A stretch of DNA of 64,000 nucleotides from Azorinus chamasolen (GCA_963576725.1 OY755240.1:29717932-29781931), one strand, 5' to 3'; shown: positions 43,617 to 54,322, counted from the stretch's first letter. Numbers and translations: made by a program. Notes: a model not told the origin generated them from the sequence alone.

Positions 43617-43906
43617 CTTTGGGTCCTCCATGGTCGAGGGGTTATGGTCTTCGACTGACAATCGCTTAGCCCTTCACTGATGTGGTTCGAATCCCGGTCT
43701 GGACATTTGGATTTTTCATGTGAGGAAGCCTTCAAGCTGGCTAGTGGTAGGTCGGTGGTTCTACCCGGGTGTTCTTTTTTGTGCACGAAACAATGCAGTT
43801 TGTTCCGTGCACAGAACCTCTGGGGTCTTCCTCCGCCTGTAATTAGCTGGGCGCTGTGATGTGACTGAAATACTGTTAAAGCGACGTGAAACCCGATAAA
43901 ACCAAA
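43617..43906 (+). mobile_element. tRNA-derived SINE with perfect target duplication
   Basis: The tRNA-like head has a B box identical to consensus (GGTTCGAATCC near 43687) and a likely A box (TGGTCGAGGGG near 43630). Then comes a body with TGTGCACGAAACAATGC and GGGTCTTCCTCCGCC, and a tail GCGACGTGAAACCCG with AAACC-type end. The 10-bp duplication CCATATTAGA lies on both sides (43607-43616, 43907-43916). Body resembles the Meta/Nin-type SINE domains known in bivalves; that assignment is from memory. Confidence 0.85.
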
Positions 43907-44141
43907 CCATATTAGAATTTAATATTGATTTTAAATCGATGATCGATCGTAAACATGTGTCGATGATCGAGTAAAATTGTTGGGTTCGCGATTCCCAACA
44001 CTAGTTACCACCGGTCTAAAGACAAACACAACATAATAAGAAATCTTTTGAGTGATCGATAAGCAGGTGATTTTTCTGTACATACATGTATATGAAGACA
44101 AAGATGCGTTTAATGTTTATATAAAAATGAAAATTACTCAC

Positions 44142-44188
44142 CTTGGAAACCTTTGTCATATCCAGATATCCATTAAGAGCTGGAATGT
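44142..44188 (-). CDS. Candidate small exon (15 codons)
   Basis: 47 nt with acceptor ATCAACAG and a consensus donor GTGAGT. Only the frame entered in phase 1 is open (IPALNGYLDMTKVSK). That is the phase left by the 61.6 kb exon, and its phase 0 exit fits the exon at 21711 but gives an early stop if joined to the large exon. A second acceptor nine bases downstream keeps the same frame. Short, so it could be chance. Confidence 0.38.
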
Positions 44189-44236
44189 CTGTTGATATTG
44201 GTTAAAATGTTCACAAGGAGTTTCAGTGCTGTTAAA

Positions 44237-44451
44237 CATTTAGCCTGTTGCTGGCAAATCCGTGATAGCCTTTATAAACAGTTTGGATCCAGATGAAACG
44301 CCGAGTATATCAGCGTCTCACCAGCATCCAAACTATTTGGGACATGGATCGATCATGCCATGGCAATGAAATTGAAGAAAACGTCTATTTGAGAATAAAT
44401 ACAGACAACACTATTAGCAGACACCATTTTGTTCAGCAGGTAAAAGGTTAA
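44237..44451 (+). mobile_element. MITE family C (train member 1)
   Basis: TTTAGCCTGTTGCTGG; AGTTTGGATCCAGATGAAAC; ends AGGTAAAAGGTTAA. Begins about 50 bp from the candidate exon acceptor at 44189. Confidence 0.85.
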
Positions 44452-44660
44452 CCCTTACAGGGCTGGAACCGAGTCACAAATGTCCTTAGCAAACAGTGTA
44501 GACCCAAATGAGAGGGCTCCTAGAGGAGCCCTCTCATCAGGGTCTTCACTGATTGCCATGTTACACGTTTCTTTAGAAAAGTCCCTAAATATTCACCATA
44601 AGCTTGGCCTACTTGAATTTTGGAATAGTCCATTTGAAAATTCAGCGATGTAAGGGTTAA
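44448..44660 (+). mobile_element. MITE family I (train member 2)
   Basis: TTAACCCTTACAGGGC to GCGATGTAAGGGTTAA; perfect hairpin GAGGGCTCCTAGAGGAGC. Confidence 0.92.
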
Positions 44661-44886
44661 AAGACTTGAAACAATTCACCGTTAACGTGCTATGGATGAA
44701 TTTGAGATAAAATAAGCAAAGAGTATTGGGTCTAGGTGAGGCGCAGGGCGACTTAGGGTCTCAACTGGGTCTAAACTGTTCGTCTCACTGACACGTATTT
44801 ATTGAGAAAATAGGGTGAAAAAATCTACTTGAAGCAGACGATAAATGTTTTTCAGAATGCAATTGCTTAGAGTGCTGAGGTTTTAA
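44657..44886 (+). mobile_element. TTAA element related to C (train member 3)
   Basis: TTAAAAGACTTGAAAC; ATTGGGTCTAGGTGAGGC to CAACTGGGTCTAAACTG; ends GAGGTTTTAA. Confidence 0.7.
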
Positions 44887-45096
44887 CTCTTTGCACGCTA
44901 AGTAATTTTTCGTCTGCAACAATTGTCGTCTGCTTCAATTCTTAAAATAACATTTCTCTCATTTTTGGCCAAAAATATAATCAAAGCATCAAACAGTGTG
45001 GATCCAGATGAGACGACGCATTATGCGGCGTCTCATCTGGATCCAAACTGTTTGCATAGGTAAACACGGTTTAGCCGCTAGCGTGCAAAGAGTTAA
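44883..45096 (-). mobile_element. MITE family C2 (train member 4)
   Basis: TTAACTCTTTGCACGC to GCGTGCAAAGAGTTAA; termini inverted over 17 bases; apex GACGCATTATGCGGC. Confidence 0.92.
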
Positions 45097-45254
45097 AGCA
45101 CACCTCTGTGCGGTATTGATTTGTTAAAGCCGGGTGCCAGAGATGTGAAGATCCCATGTCTACAAGTGCTTATAACATACATGTGTCGTCTGCTTAGTAC
45201 AGCTGTCTGGGGGGAAGAAGCTACATGTAAATCACATGTACATGACACGTTTGC

Positions 45255-45355
45255 CGCCATAGGCAAATCTGTGAAAACCTTTACAAACAATGTAGACCCA
45301 GATAAGACGCCAAATGATTCAGGGTCTCGTCAGGAACCAAACTGTTTGGCACCTT
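45255..45355 (+). mobile_element. MITE family C hairpin
   Basis: ACAATGTAGACCCAGATAAG to AGGAACCAAACTGTTTGGC. Confidence 0.65.
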
Positions 45356-45495
45356 AATTGTAATTAGTAAATTATCTGGATAGCATTGTAATTCTATGTA
45401 CGGTACGGTACACAGCGCCAATCTGATACTGATCAATATGACAATATAAGGCATGTAATATCTGTATTTGTATGTATGGTGATGGGCTGTAATGC

Positions 45496-45704
45496 TTAAC
45501 CCATTCGGCGCCAAATTTCTAATTGTCGTCCGCAATCAAATTTTGTTAAATCATTCGGTTAATTTAAATCATTCGGTACAATAAGGAAATGAGATAAATA
45601 AATGCAAATTCAAAGGAATAAAGCAGATATAGAAAAAGAGAATGAGACAAAAAGTGAAGTCTGGGACTGCACTATTTATGCGACATTGACGGTGAAAGGG
45701 TTAA
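45496..45704 (+). mobile_element. TTAA element family L, no hairpin
   Basis: TTAACCCATTCGGCGCC to GACATTGACGGTGAAAGGG TTAA; lacks the central palindrome. Confidence 0.8.
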
Positions 45705-45814
45705 ACCAAATACATATTCTGTTCTGTTCTGTTCTGCTGCTTTGTTCGGTAAGACTTCCCTCTACAGGGAACTAATTGGATAGAGTCGCATCCGGACGCC
45801 TTTCCAAACTGCAG

Positions 45815-45945
45815 AATCATATATATCGTATATTATTTCATAAGCAAACAGAGCAGAATCTAATCAGACGGCTCCTACAGGGACTGACTGATCTGGGTCT
45901 ACTCTATCTGAAAAGCCGTAGAAAGGCGTATTTATGGAGTATATA
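45815..45945 (-). mobile_element. MITE family A, left end missing
   Basis: AAGCAAACAGAGCAGAATC, GGGTCTACTCTATCTG, ends at GTATTTATGGAGTA. Confidence 0.75.
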
Positions 45946-46129
45946 TACGCTTTTTTAACGCATTTGCAAACACTGTAGATCCAGATCAGACAGCTCATGT
46001 AGGAACTGTCTGATCACAGTCTGCTCTGTTTACTTATGTAGCAATATAAATCTGATTCTAAAGACTTTACTAGGGTCAAAATTGTTTTTGTTCACTTGCC
46101 ACTATTAAACACAAACTCCATCCTGATAT
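45946..46129 (+). mobile_element. MITE family A
   Basis: ACGCATTTGCAAACACTG, CTGTCTGATCACAGTCTG; no termini. Confidence 0.75.
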
Positions 46130-46306
46130 AACCCTTTCCCTGTTAAATATTCATGCAAGAAATAATGACATCAAGAATATTTTTGGCTGTATATTGTTGG
46201 TAGAAATTTACAGTTGGATCTATAACCAGAACAATATCCAGATGATCAGACGGATGGTACTGTGTTTGCAAAGGCGAGAAAAGGCGCTTAAATAGGGAAA
46301 GAGTTA
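46127..46306 (-). mobile_element. MITE family A, hairpin deleted
   Basis: TAACCCTTTCCCTGTT to GGGAAAGAGTTAA. Confidence 0.8.
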
Positions 46307-46491
46307 ATAAAATAGATTGAAATAAAATAATGAATAAAATTTGCCATCTACTTCTGCAGGGAATCAAACAAACGATAACAAGTAGCTAAACTTAAGTAAG
46401 GGAAGTAAATCTTGCCTCAGTTCAACTACATTTGACTGAATTATATTCCATTTCACAGCATGCTCTATATTTAAGAATTAGCATTCAGTAC

Positions 46492-46786
46492 TTAACCCTT
46501 TACTTCATAGATACGCCTTTCTACGCCTTTGTAAACTAAGTAGACCCAGATCAGACGGTCCCTATAGGAGCTATAATATATAAACGCCTTTTCATGCATT
46601 TGCAAACTGAGTAGACCCAGATCCGATGTCGCCTATTGGAGCCGCCTAATCGGGCCTGCTCCAATTGCTAACGGAATTTGATAGTTTTGTTTCTTTACGA
46701 TGTTCGACCTTCCATATTTTATTATTTCTATGAATATGCTGTAGATATTGAAATTTGAAATAAACATAGAACAGGAAAATAGTTAA
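46492..46786 (+). mobile_element. MITE family A, double left half
   Basis: TTAACCCTTTACTTC with one hairpin, then AACGCCTTTTCATGCATTTG with a second hairpin, one right end (AGGAAAATAGTTAA). A chimera of two copies. Confidence 0.82.
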
Positions 46787-46889
46787 CAGTGTAGTCAGAT
46801 CACTTAATGTTTCAATGTGGCTACTGATCTGAGACGGCGTGGACGCATGTTTCACCCTGTTGGTTGGGCGAGTCATTGTCACAGAGACA

Positions 46890-47850
46890 TCATATCATCT
46901 GACACTTAAATGCCGTTCTAAAATGCATCCCCACAAGAAATTTGGAAACCGTAACCCAAGTGATTCAGAAGTTATCCTTCAGACAAAATTTGCAGCCAAA
47001 TATTTACTTAAACTGAGGTCAAAGCCAAGATAAAGGTCATGGAGACACAAAAGAAGTACAAGAAAATTGGAAACCCTAAGTCAAGCGGTTGAGGAGACGA
47101 ATTTCTTGACAAACTTTTAATAAATCATAGAGGCACCGAAGCAGTATGTGACACCAAATAGTAAATTTGGAGCCAAGGGCTTGAGGTTATATCATCCGGA
47201 CACATTTCAATGATTTACTAAAACTGAAGTAACAGTCAAGGTAAACGTCACAAAGGCACCAAAGTACATTAGTATGCCATATTTCCCCTTCCCAAGATAC
47301 ACACGCAACATAAAATCTCGAAATCCTATCCCAATGGGTTGAGGATATATAATCTGGACAAAATTCAAACGTTTAATAAAACTGAGGTCACAGTCAAGGT
47401 CAACGTCGCAGTGTAGTATGTGACACTTCCCCTTCCCAAGATGCATTCACACAATAGATTTGGAAATCTTAACCCATGGGGTTGGGGGATATATCGTCTG
47501 AACAAATTTCACTCATTTTTTTTTTTACTAAAACTGAGGTCAAAGTCAATTTCACAGAGACACCAAAGTAGTGACACTTCCGCTTGCCAAGATACACTCA
47601 CACAATAAGTATGGAAATCCTAACCCATGTGGTTGAGGGTATATCATTCGGACAAATTTCCAGACAAATCTCCTACCCCCAAAAATTGGAAACGATAACC
47701 CAAGCGCTTGAGGAAATATCGTCCGGACAAAAATCCCGATGGAAGGACGAACGGAAGGATGGAAAGATGGATGTGCAAACCTATAGTCCTCCTCCGCTGG
47801 CCGGTAGGGGACAAACTATGGTCTGCGTGGCAACCAGTTTGGATCAAGAT
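46890..47850. repeat. ~160-bp tandem repeat array
   Basis: Repeats of TAAAACTGAGGTCA, AAGTCAAGGTCA, GACACCAAAGTAGT, GGAAATCCTAACCCA and TGAGGATATATC recur five or six times. Type seen widely in molluscan DNA; no gene visible. Confidence 0.8.
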
Positions 47851-47863
47851 GATTTTTTTTAAC

Positions 47864-47993
47864 TATTGTCTGGGTGGCAAGCAGCTTAGATCTATATTAT
47901 TGTCTGTGTGACAAGCAGCTTGGATCTATATTATTGTCTGTGTGACAAGCAGCTTGGACCTTTATTATTGTCTGTGTGACAAGCAGCTTAAAC
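47864..47993. repeat. 34-bp tandem repeat, four copies
   Basis: Unit ATTGTCTGTGTGACAAGC then AGCTTGGATCTATATT. The AGCTTGGATC part equals one arm of family C, and a family C relic follows directly. Confidence 0.85.
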
Positions 47994-48062
47994 CCAAATG
48001 AGATCACGAGTTTCGATCCAGTTACTGGGTGTCCCATCAGGATCCAAATTGTTTGAATTTTA
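47990..48062 (+). mobile_element. MITE family C hairpin
   Basis: CCCAAATGAGATCACGAG, GTCCCATCAGGATCC. Confidence 0.6.
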
Positions 48063-48106
48063 ACAGAAACGTTCACAAGATGACAAGTTTTTGCAGACAA
48101 TAATTA

Positions 48107-49743
48107 ACAAGAGGGCCAGAATGGCCCTGAAGCGCTCAACAGACAATCAGAGGAGAAGATTTTCAAAGTTTTCACTATATGCTTTTATAGAAAACTAGCC
48201 GGCCCTGGGGCGGGCCAATTTTGACCTCAGGAACATAATTTATATAACTTTTGTAGAGGACCTGAACATGATGCTATGAGCCAAATATGAAAGCTGAGAA
48301 CCTTTCAGTTTCAGAGGAGAAGATTTTCAAAGTTTTCTCTATATGTTTCTACTGAAAACTACCCACCCCTGGGGCGGGGCCAATTTTGACCCTGCAGGGC
48401 CATAATTTATATAACTTTTGTAGAGGACCTGAACATGATGCTCTGTGCCAAATATGAAAGCTGAGCGCCTTCCAGTTTCAGAGGAGAAGATTTTCAAAGA
48501 TTTCACCATATGTTTCTATTGAAAACTTCCCATCCCTGGGGCGGGGCCAATTTGAACCTCAGGGCCATAATTTATATAACTTTTGTAGAGGACCTAAACA
48601 TGATGCTATGTGCCAAATATGCAAGCTGAGAGTCTTCCAGTTTCAGAGGAGAAGATTTTCAAAGATTTCACTATTTGTTTCCATTGAAAACAGCCCACCC
48701 CTGGGGCGGGGCCAATTTTGACCCCAGGGCCATAATTTATATAACTTTGGTAGAGGACCTGCACATGATGCTCTGTGCCAAATATGAAAGATGAGAGCCT
48801 TTCAGTTTCAGAGGAGAAGATTTTCAAAGATTTCACTATTTGTTTCTATTCTGAAAACTACCCACCCCTGTGGCGGGGCCAATTTTGACCCCAGGGTCAA
48901 AATTAATATAACTTTTGTAGAGGACCTGAACATGATGCTCTGTGCCAAATATGAAAGCTGAGCGCCTTCTAGTTTCAGAGGAGAAGATTTTCAAAGATTT
49001 CACTATATGTTTCTATTGAAAAATGCCCACCCCTGGGGCGGGGCCAATTTTGACCCTAGGGGCATAATTTATTTAACTTTTGTAGAGGACCTGAACATGA
49101 TGATCTGTGCCAAATATGCAAGCTGAGAGCCTTTCAGTTTCAAAGGAGAAGATTTTCAAAGATTTCACTATTTGTTTCCATTGAAAACTGGCCACCCCTG
49201 GGGCGGGGCCAATTTTGACCCCAGGGCCATAATTTATATAACTTTTGTAGATGACCTGAACATGATGTTCTGTGCCAAATATGAAAGATGAGAGCCTTTC
49301 AGTTTCAGAGGAGAAAATTTTCAAAGATTTCACTATTTGTTTCTATTGAAAACTTCCCACCCCTGGGGCGGGGCCAATTTTGACCCCAGGGTCATAATTT
49401 ATATAACTTTTGTAGAGGACCTGAACATGATGCTATGTGCCAAATATGAAAGCTGAGAACCTTCTGGTTTCAGAGGAGAAGATTTTCAAAGTTTTACTAT
49501 ATGTTTCTATTGAAAACTTTCAACCCCTGGGGCGGGGCCAATTTTGACCCCAGGGGCATTATTTATATAACTTTTGTAGAGGACCTATAGGTGATGCTAT
49601 GTACCAAAGATGAAAGCTGAGAACCCTGTAGATTCAGAGGAGAAGATTTTTAAAGGTTCAAATTGTTGACGCGGGACGCACGATGACGGACATCAGGCGA
49701 TCACAAAAGCTCACCCTGAGCACTTTGTGCTCTGGTGAGCTAA
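48107..49743 (+). mobile_element. Helitron-like (pearl-type) element with ~157-bp repeats, copy 1
   Basis: Left end AACAAGAGGGCCAGAATGGC with a short hairpin. The body has about nine tandem repeats of about 157 bp (TCAGAGGAGAAGATTTTC, CCCACCCCTGGGGCGGGG, CATAATTTATATAAC, TGTAGAGGACCTGAACATG). The right end has a 16-bp-arm hairpin (AGCTCACCCTGAGCAC/GTGCTCTGGTGAGCT) ending CTAA. A 3' hairpin followed by CTRR is the Helitron signature; tandem cores are known from oyster pearl elements. No transposase, so non-autonomous. Confidence 0.75.
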
Positions 49744-49840
49744 AAAGAGTTAATAATTTCTTAACAAGGAAAGTTTGTGTTATGGAAAAAGCGTGACAAA
49801 AAGTCGTGATACACAGACAACAGGGAAGTGTGTCATCCTG

Positions 49841-50018
49841 TTAACCCTTTCCCTCATATATTCTGTGACTTTTTGAAACCATTGTGATAAATAGAGCATT
49901 TACTCGATAGGTTTCAAACTACACAATTCTAAACTTTCTTTTTTCTAGTAAATGCTCCTTTTCAGTAGATTTATTCAAAGAGGTTGGATCTAAAATAGCC
50001 TAAAAGGGAATTGGTTAA
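49841..50018 (+). mobile_element. MITE family B, right arm deleted
   Basis: TTAACCCTTTCCCTC to GGGAATTGGTTAA; GCATTTACTCGATAGG runs straight into TTTCAAACTAC. Confidence 0.88.
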
Positions 50019-50155
50019 CAGTTAGCCTACTGCCGGTAGATCTATGATTGCCTTTGAAACAGTTTGAATTCAGATGAGGCACCGACTAACTCGGCGTTGG
50101 CTTCTCCTCAGGATCCATACAGTCCGACACACTGATTACATTTTTCAAGATTATA
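50015..50155 (+). mobile_element. MITE family C, 3' decayed
   Basis: Shares TTAA with B; TTAACAGTTAGCCTACTG; AGTTTGAATTCAGATGAGG. Confidence 0.75.
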
Positions 50156-50272
50156 GCTTGAATTATTTCACCATCAAACCACATGTTGTGACCACTCTTT
50201 AGAATCGTCTGTTCGAGACTATTCTAAAGCGTGGTCACAACATAGGGTTTGGTGGAGAAATGATGCTTTTAG
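50155..50272. mobile_element. Family J palindrome
   Basis: TTGTGACCACTCTTTAGAAT and ATTCTAAAGCGTGGTCACAA arms; outer GGTTTGGTGGAGAAATG. Confidence 0.88.
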
Positions 50273-50315
50273 TACACGAGTATGCACGTTTATCTGTTGG
50301 CCATCAAAAGACACA

Positions 50316-51443
50316 ACAAGAGGGACAGAATGGCCCTGAAGCGCTCACCAGACAATCAGAGGAGAAGAGTTTCAAAGTTTTCACTATATGTTTCTATAGA
50401 AAACTAGCCGGCCCTGGGGCGGGCCAATTTTGACCCCAGGGGCATAATTTATATAACTTTTGTAGAGGACTTGAACATGATGCTAAGTGCCAAATATGAA
50501 AGCTGAGAACCTTTCAGTTTCAGAGGAGAAGATTTTCAAAGTTTTCTCTATATGTTTCTACTGAAAACTACCCACCCCTGGGGTGGGGCCAATTTTGACC
50601 CCAGGGCCATAATTCATATAACTTTTGTAGAGGACCTATACATGATGCTATGCGCCAAATATGCAAGCTGAGAACTTTCCAGATTCAGAGAAGATTTTCA
50701 AAGTTTTCACTATTTGTTTCCATTGAAAACTGCCCACCACTGGGGCGGGGACAATTTTGACCCCATGGCCATAATTAATATAACTTTTGTAGAGGACCTG
50801 AACATGGTGCTCTGTGCCAAATATGAAAGCTGAGCGCCTTCCAGTTTCAGAGGAGAAGATTTTCAAAGTTTTCACTATTTGTTTCTATTGAAAACTGCCC
50901 ACCCCTGGGGCGGGGCCAATTTTGACCCCAGGGCCATAATTCATATAACTTTTGTAGAGGACTTGAACATGATGATATGTGCCAAATATGAAAGATGAGA
51001 ACCTTTCAGTTTCAGAGGAGAAGATTTTCAAAGATTTCACTATTTGTTTCTATTGAAAACTTCCCACCCCTGGGGCGGGGCCAATTTTGACCCCAGGGCC
51101 ATAATTTATATAAATTTTGTAGAGGACCTGAACATGATGCTATGTGCCAAATATGAAAGCTGAGAACCTTCTGTTTTCAGAGGAGAAGATTTTCAAAGTT
51201 TTACTATATGTTTCTATTGAAAACTTCCCACCCCTGGGGCGGGGCCAATTTTGACCCCAGGGGCATAATTTATAAAAATTCTGTAGAGGACCTATAGGTG
51301 ATGCTATGTACCAAAGATGAAAGCTGAGAACCCTGTAGATTCAGAGGAGAAGATTTTTAAAGGTTCAAATTGTTGACGCGGGACGACGGACATCAGGCGA
51401 TCACAAAAGCTCACCCTGAGCACTTTGTGCTCTGGTTAGCTGA
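50316..51443 (+). mobile_element. Helitron-like (pearl-type) element, copy 2
   Basis: Same left end (AACAAGAGGGACAGAATGGC), about six core repeats, and the same right hairpin ending CTGA, another CTRR form. Fewer repeats than copy 1, so the core expands or contracts while the ends stay fixed. Confidence 0.75.
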
Positions 51444-51704
51444 AAAGGTTGCAGAAATTACATAAAACAAACTAATGCTTATATTCAATTATATTGTATT
51501 TGTTTGCAGCATACATCTCATGCTTACAAGATATTCATCACAAAGACAAATTCCTCCTCCTCCCTACTTTGTCTACTCTCTTGTTTATAAAAATACAGAC
51601 ACAAGGGGCAATCCCAGTGAGCTCCTAACAATATAGCCGGCTTCACAGAAAACGGGGCTTCCACACAATAGCAAACACTAGATCCAGATAAGTTACTACA
51701 TTAG

Positions 51705-51880
51705 AAAACTGTATGTAGAGGTCCAGATAAGATGTGTAAAAGTTAAAACATTTTCGATAATAGCTCCTTTATTTCTCCACCAAACCACTTTGAGACGATT
51801 CTTAAGAGTGGTCACAGTATAGGGTTTGGTGGAGAATTGACGATTTAAGTATTTGGGTAGTATCTGTAGCTCTGTGTATG
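51705..51880. mobile_element. Family J palindrome, left centre deleted
   Basis: AGGTCCAGATAAGATG, TTTCTCCACCAAACC, GACGATTCTTAAGAGTGGTC, GGGTTTGGTGGAGAA. Confidence 0.85.
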
Positions 51881-51934
51881 TCATCAGGCTGTATACAGTG
51901 CAGACATGTCACATCCAGCCCTTCAATAGTATCT

Positions 51935-52146
51935 AACCATTAGCCTGCTAAGCAAAGAATTTTAACACAACATTTCAGCAACTACATTTTCAAAATTTAA
52001 TCTATAATCAGTTTGTCTTCCAAAATGCAATCAGGGTGTCAAACAGTTTGGATCATGATGAGACGGCGAGTTACTCAGCGTCTCATCTGGATCCAAACTA
52101 TTTGCAAAGGTAAACATGGATCCGCACATGGCAGGCTAAAGGTAAC
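51935..52146 (-). mobile_element. MITE family C
   Basis: TAACCATTAGCCTGCTAAGC to GGCAGGCTAAAGGTAA; hairpin AGTTTGGATCATGATGAG. Confidence 0.85.
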
Positions 52147-52189
52147 TATGCCGCAATTGCCCAAGGTTACAGAATTTCTGAGTTGGAGA

Positions 52190-52261
52190 TCATTCTCAAG
52201 TATCTGATTGGTCAGATTCTAAGCAAGCTGAGAATCTGACCAATCAGACGCTTGAGAATGA
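52190..52261. repeat. Inverted repeat with 31-bp arms
   Basis: Arms TCATTCTCAAG plus TCTGATTGGTCAGATTCT on either side of a 10-base loop; contains CCAATCA (CCAAT box-like). Single copy here, unrelated to the other families. Confidence 0.85.
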
Positions 52262-52599
52262 TATCAGACTCAAGTAAAAACCTCTGGGCTAGTGCAGATA
52301 ACATCCAGTCTTTAAAACAGTATCTCCCATCTGGGTCTACAGTGTTTGTAAATGTCTGAATACCCAGTCTCCAGGTTCACCGCTCATATTGTCATCAATC
52401 AACAGCAGTGTTTAAGACACATTAAATCATCAAATAATATAAAGCCCAACAAAATTCAACTCAACAAAGAGCTTTTGTCCACAAGCACAATACACATCAG
52501 GCTATGCATGCCTGTACAGCATGCTGCATGATCTACACAAAAGAAGAGTTAGAACCTAACACACTGGCACAGTGAAACGTCTGCAGAGGTAAATCAAAA

Positions 52600-52728
52600 C
52601 ATTTTCAAGAATAACTGTTTTATTTCTCCACCAAACGCTATGTTCTGACCACTCTTTAGAATCGTCTCTTCAAGACAATTCTAAAGAGTGGTCACAACAT
52701 AGGGTTCGATGGAGAAATGATTTTAGTA
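52600..52728. mobile_element. Family J palindrome, near perfect
   Basis: CACTCTTTAGAATCGTC, TCTTCAAGA apex, ATTCTAAAGAGTGGTCACA. Confidence 0.92.
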
Positions 52729-52729
52729 T

Positions 52730-52959
52730 TTAACCCTTTTCTCAATAAATACGCCTTTCTACGCCTCTGTAAAAATCACCTATTGAAACCATTGTGATAA
52801 ATAGAGCATTTGCTCCTATAGGAGCAAATGCTCTATTTACCACAATGATTTCAAACTACAAAATTCTAAAAAAAATCCCTTTCTCTAGTTAATGCTCCTT
52901 TTCGGTAGATTTATTCAAAGTGGTTGGATTTAAAAATAGCCTATGGAGGAATGGGTTAA
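52730..52959 (+). mobile_element. MITE family B
   Basis: TTAACCCTTTTCTCAA to GGAATGGGTTAA. Confidence 0.92.
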
Positions 52960-53003
52960 GTATACATCTTTATCTGTTGCTCTGGTCTGTATAGTGGCCA
53001 CCT

Positions 53004-53221
53004 AAACCTTTACCTAATGAATATTCATGTGAGAGAAAATTACATAAATATTCATTAGCTGAAGTTTTACAATGGCCTATGAACACAGGATTTTCTAGTT
53101 ATGGCAGAATCAGATCTGCATTATGTCATAAGCTAACTGAGCAGACCCTGATAAGATGGCTCTTACAGGTGTCATCTGATCTAGGTCTACTCTGTTTGCA
53201 AAGCCCTCTTTATCAGGGAAA
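53004..53221 (-). mobile_element. MITE family A, right end lost
   Basis: TAAACCTTTACCTAATG; TGAGCAGACCCTGATAAG; hairpin diverged. Confidence 0.78.
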
Positions 53222-53228
53222 CGTATAA

Positions 53229-53349
53229 TGAATAAACATGGGTGTCTTTAAAAAGAGGCCACAGTTTAATTGCAGTACAAAAGTAATGCACAAAAGCTTT
53301 CTGCACAACTTTTGTCTAATATTAAGCCAGCGCTACAGATGCATACCCA
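53229..53349. mobile_element. Family H, core only
   Basis: AAAAGTAATGCACAAAAGC, TAATATTAAGCCAGC. Confidence 0.6.
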
Positions 53350-53503
53350 AATACTAAAATCGTCATTCACCACCAAACCCTATACTGTGACCACTCTTTA
53401 GAATTGAAGAGACGATCTAAAGCGTGATCACAGTGTAGGGTTTGACTGACAAAAGAGCTTTTCTTAAAAATATGTAAATTTACACATCTTATCTGGAGCT
53501 CTG
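53350..53503. mobile_element. Family J palindrome
   Basis: ACCAAACCCTATACTGTG, GTGATCACAGTGTAGGGTTT, outer arm AAATTTACACATCTTATCTG. Confidence 0.85.
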
Positions 53504-53522
53504 ATTAAGCTACTTGCCACCT

Positions 53523-53585
53523 TAACCTTTTATACATGATAGATGCCTTTGCAAACAGTAGACCTAGATCAGACGGCCCGGCTGC
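53523..53585 (+). mobile_element. MITE family A fragment
   Basis: TTAACCTTTTATACATG, AACAGTAGACCTAGATCAG; right arm absent. Confidence 0.6.
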
Positions 53586-53607
53586 CCTCTGTAGGTATCA
53601 TCTAGAA

Positions 53608-53747
53608 GTAACTTTAGAGGCCCAGATAAGATGCGTAAATCAAAATATCTCCTTTATTTCTCAATCAAACCCTATGTTGTGACCACTCTATAGAATAGTC
53701 TCGGAGAGAGATCACAACATAGGATTTGGTGGAGAAATAATGATTTC
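53608..53747. mobile_element. Family J palindrome
   Basis: GGCCCAGATAAGATGCG, CAAACCCTATGTTGTG, ACAACATAGGATTTGGTGG. Confidence 0.85.
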
Positions 53748-54006
53748 AATACAGTGTAATTGAATACGCATCTTTATTGCTCTGTAACTTAACTTAATCT
53801 CCTTCCTTTTCAATGCTGAGGTGAGCTTTTTTGTATCATGCTGAGGGAATAACTGTCTTTACTTTTTTTTTAACCAATACACCAACAATTCTATTTTTTA
53901 CCCATAACCCTATCAACCCTGAATAGCAAAACTGAACCCAGGTAAAATCTTCAGCAATAACCAACTGTTTCTTCTTCTGGACCTCATATTCAGAATCTAA
54001 AACATA

Positions 54007-54260
54007 TCTAACCCTTTCCTTCATATAAACGTGTTTTCACGCATTTGCAAACAGAGTAAACCCAGATCAGACGGCTCCTATAGGAGCCGTCTGATCAGGG
54101 TCTATTCTGTTTGCTAATGGAATTTCATTTGATAGATCTGTTTCCTTACTTTCTAAAATGGCTACATGTTCCATTTTCCATACTTCATTATAACTATATG
54201 TTCATGAATATTCAGTAGGTATTGCAATTTGCAATGAGTATAGAACTGGGAAAGGGTTAA
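54007..54260 (+). mobile_element. MITE family A (second train, member 1)
   Basis: CTAACCCTTTCCTTC to CTGGGAAAGGGTTAA; textbook hairpin. Confidence 0.92.
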
Positions 54261-54322
54261 CTGTTTCAACCCTGAATTATTGAAGTGGAATATCCAATCA
54301 GTATTCAGAATGAAAGGCTTAA
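54257..54322 (-). mobile_element. MITE family I, ends only (member 2)
   Basis: TTAACTGTTTCAACCCTG to ATGAAAGGCTTAA; 66 bp with no hairpin. Confidence 0.65.

Noticed and set aside
43630..43700. Functional tRNA gene
   Set aside because: The tRNA-like head belongs to the SINE; flanking duplication and body show retroposition, and a stable cloverleaf is not evident.
48606..50875. Frames translating to MKSLKIFSSETERLS-type repeats
   Set aside because: They are the core repeats of the Helitron-like elements, read in one frame by chance.
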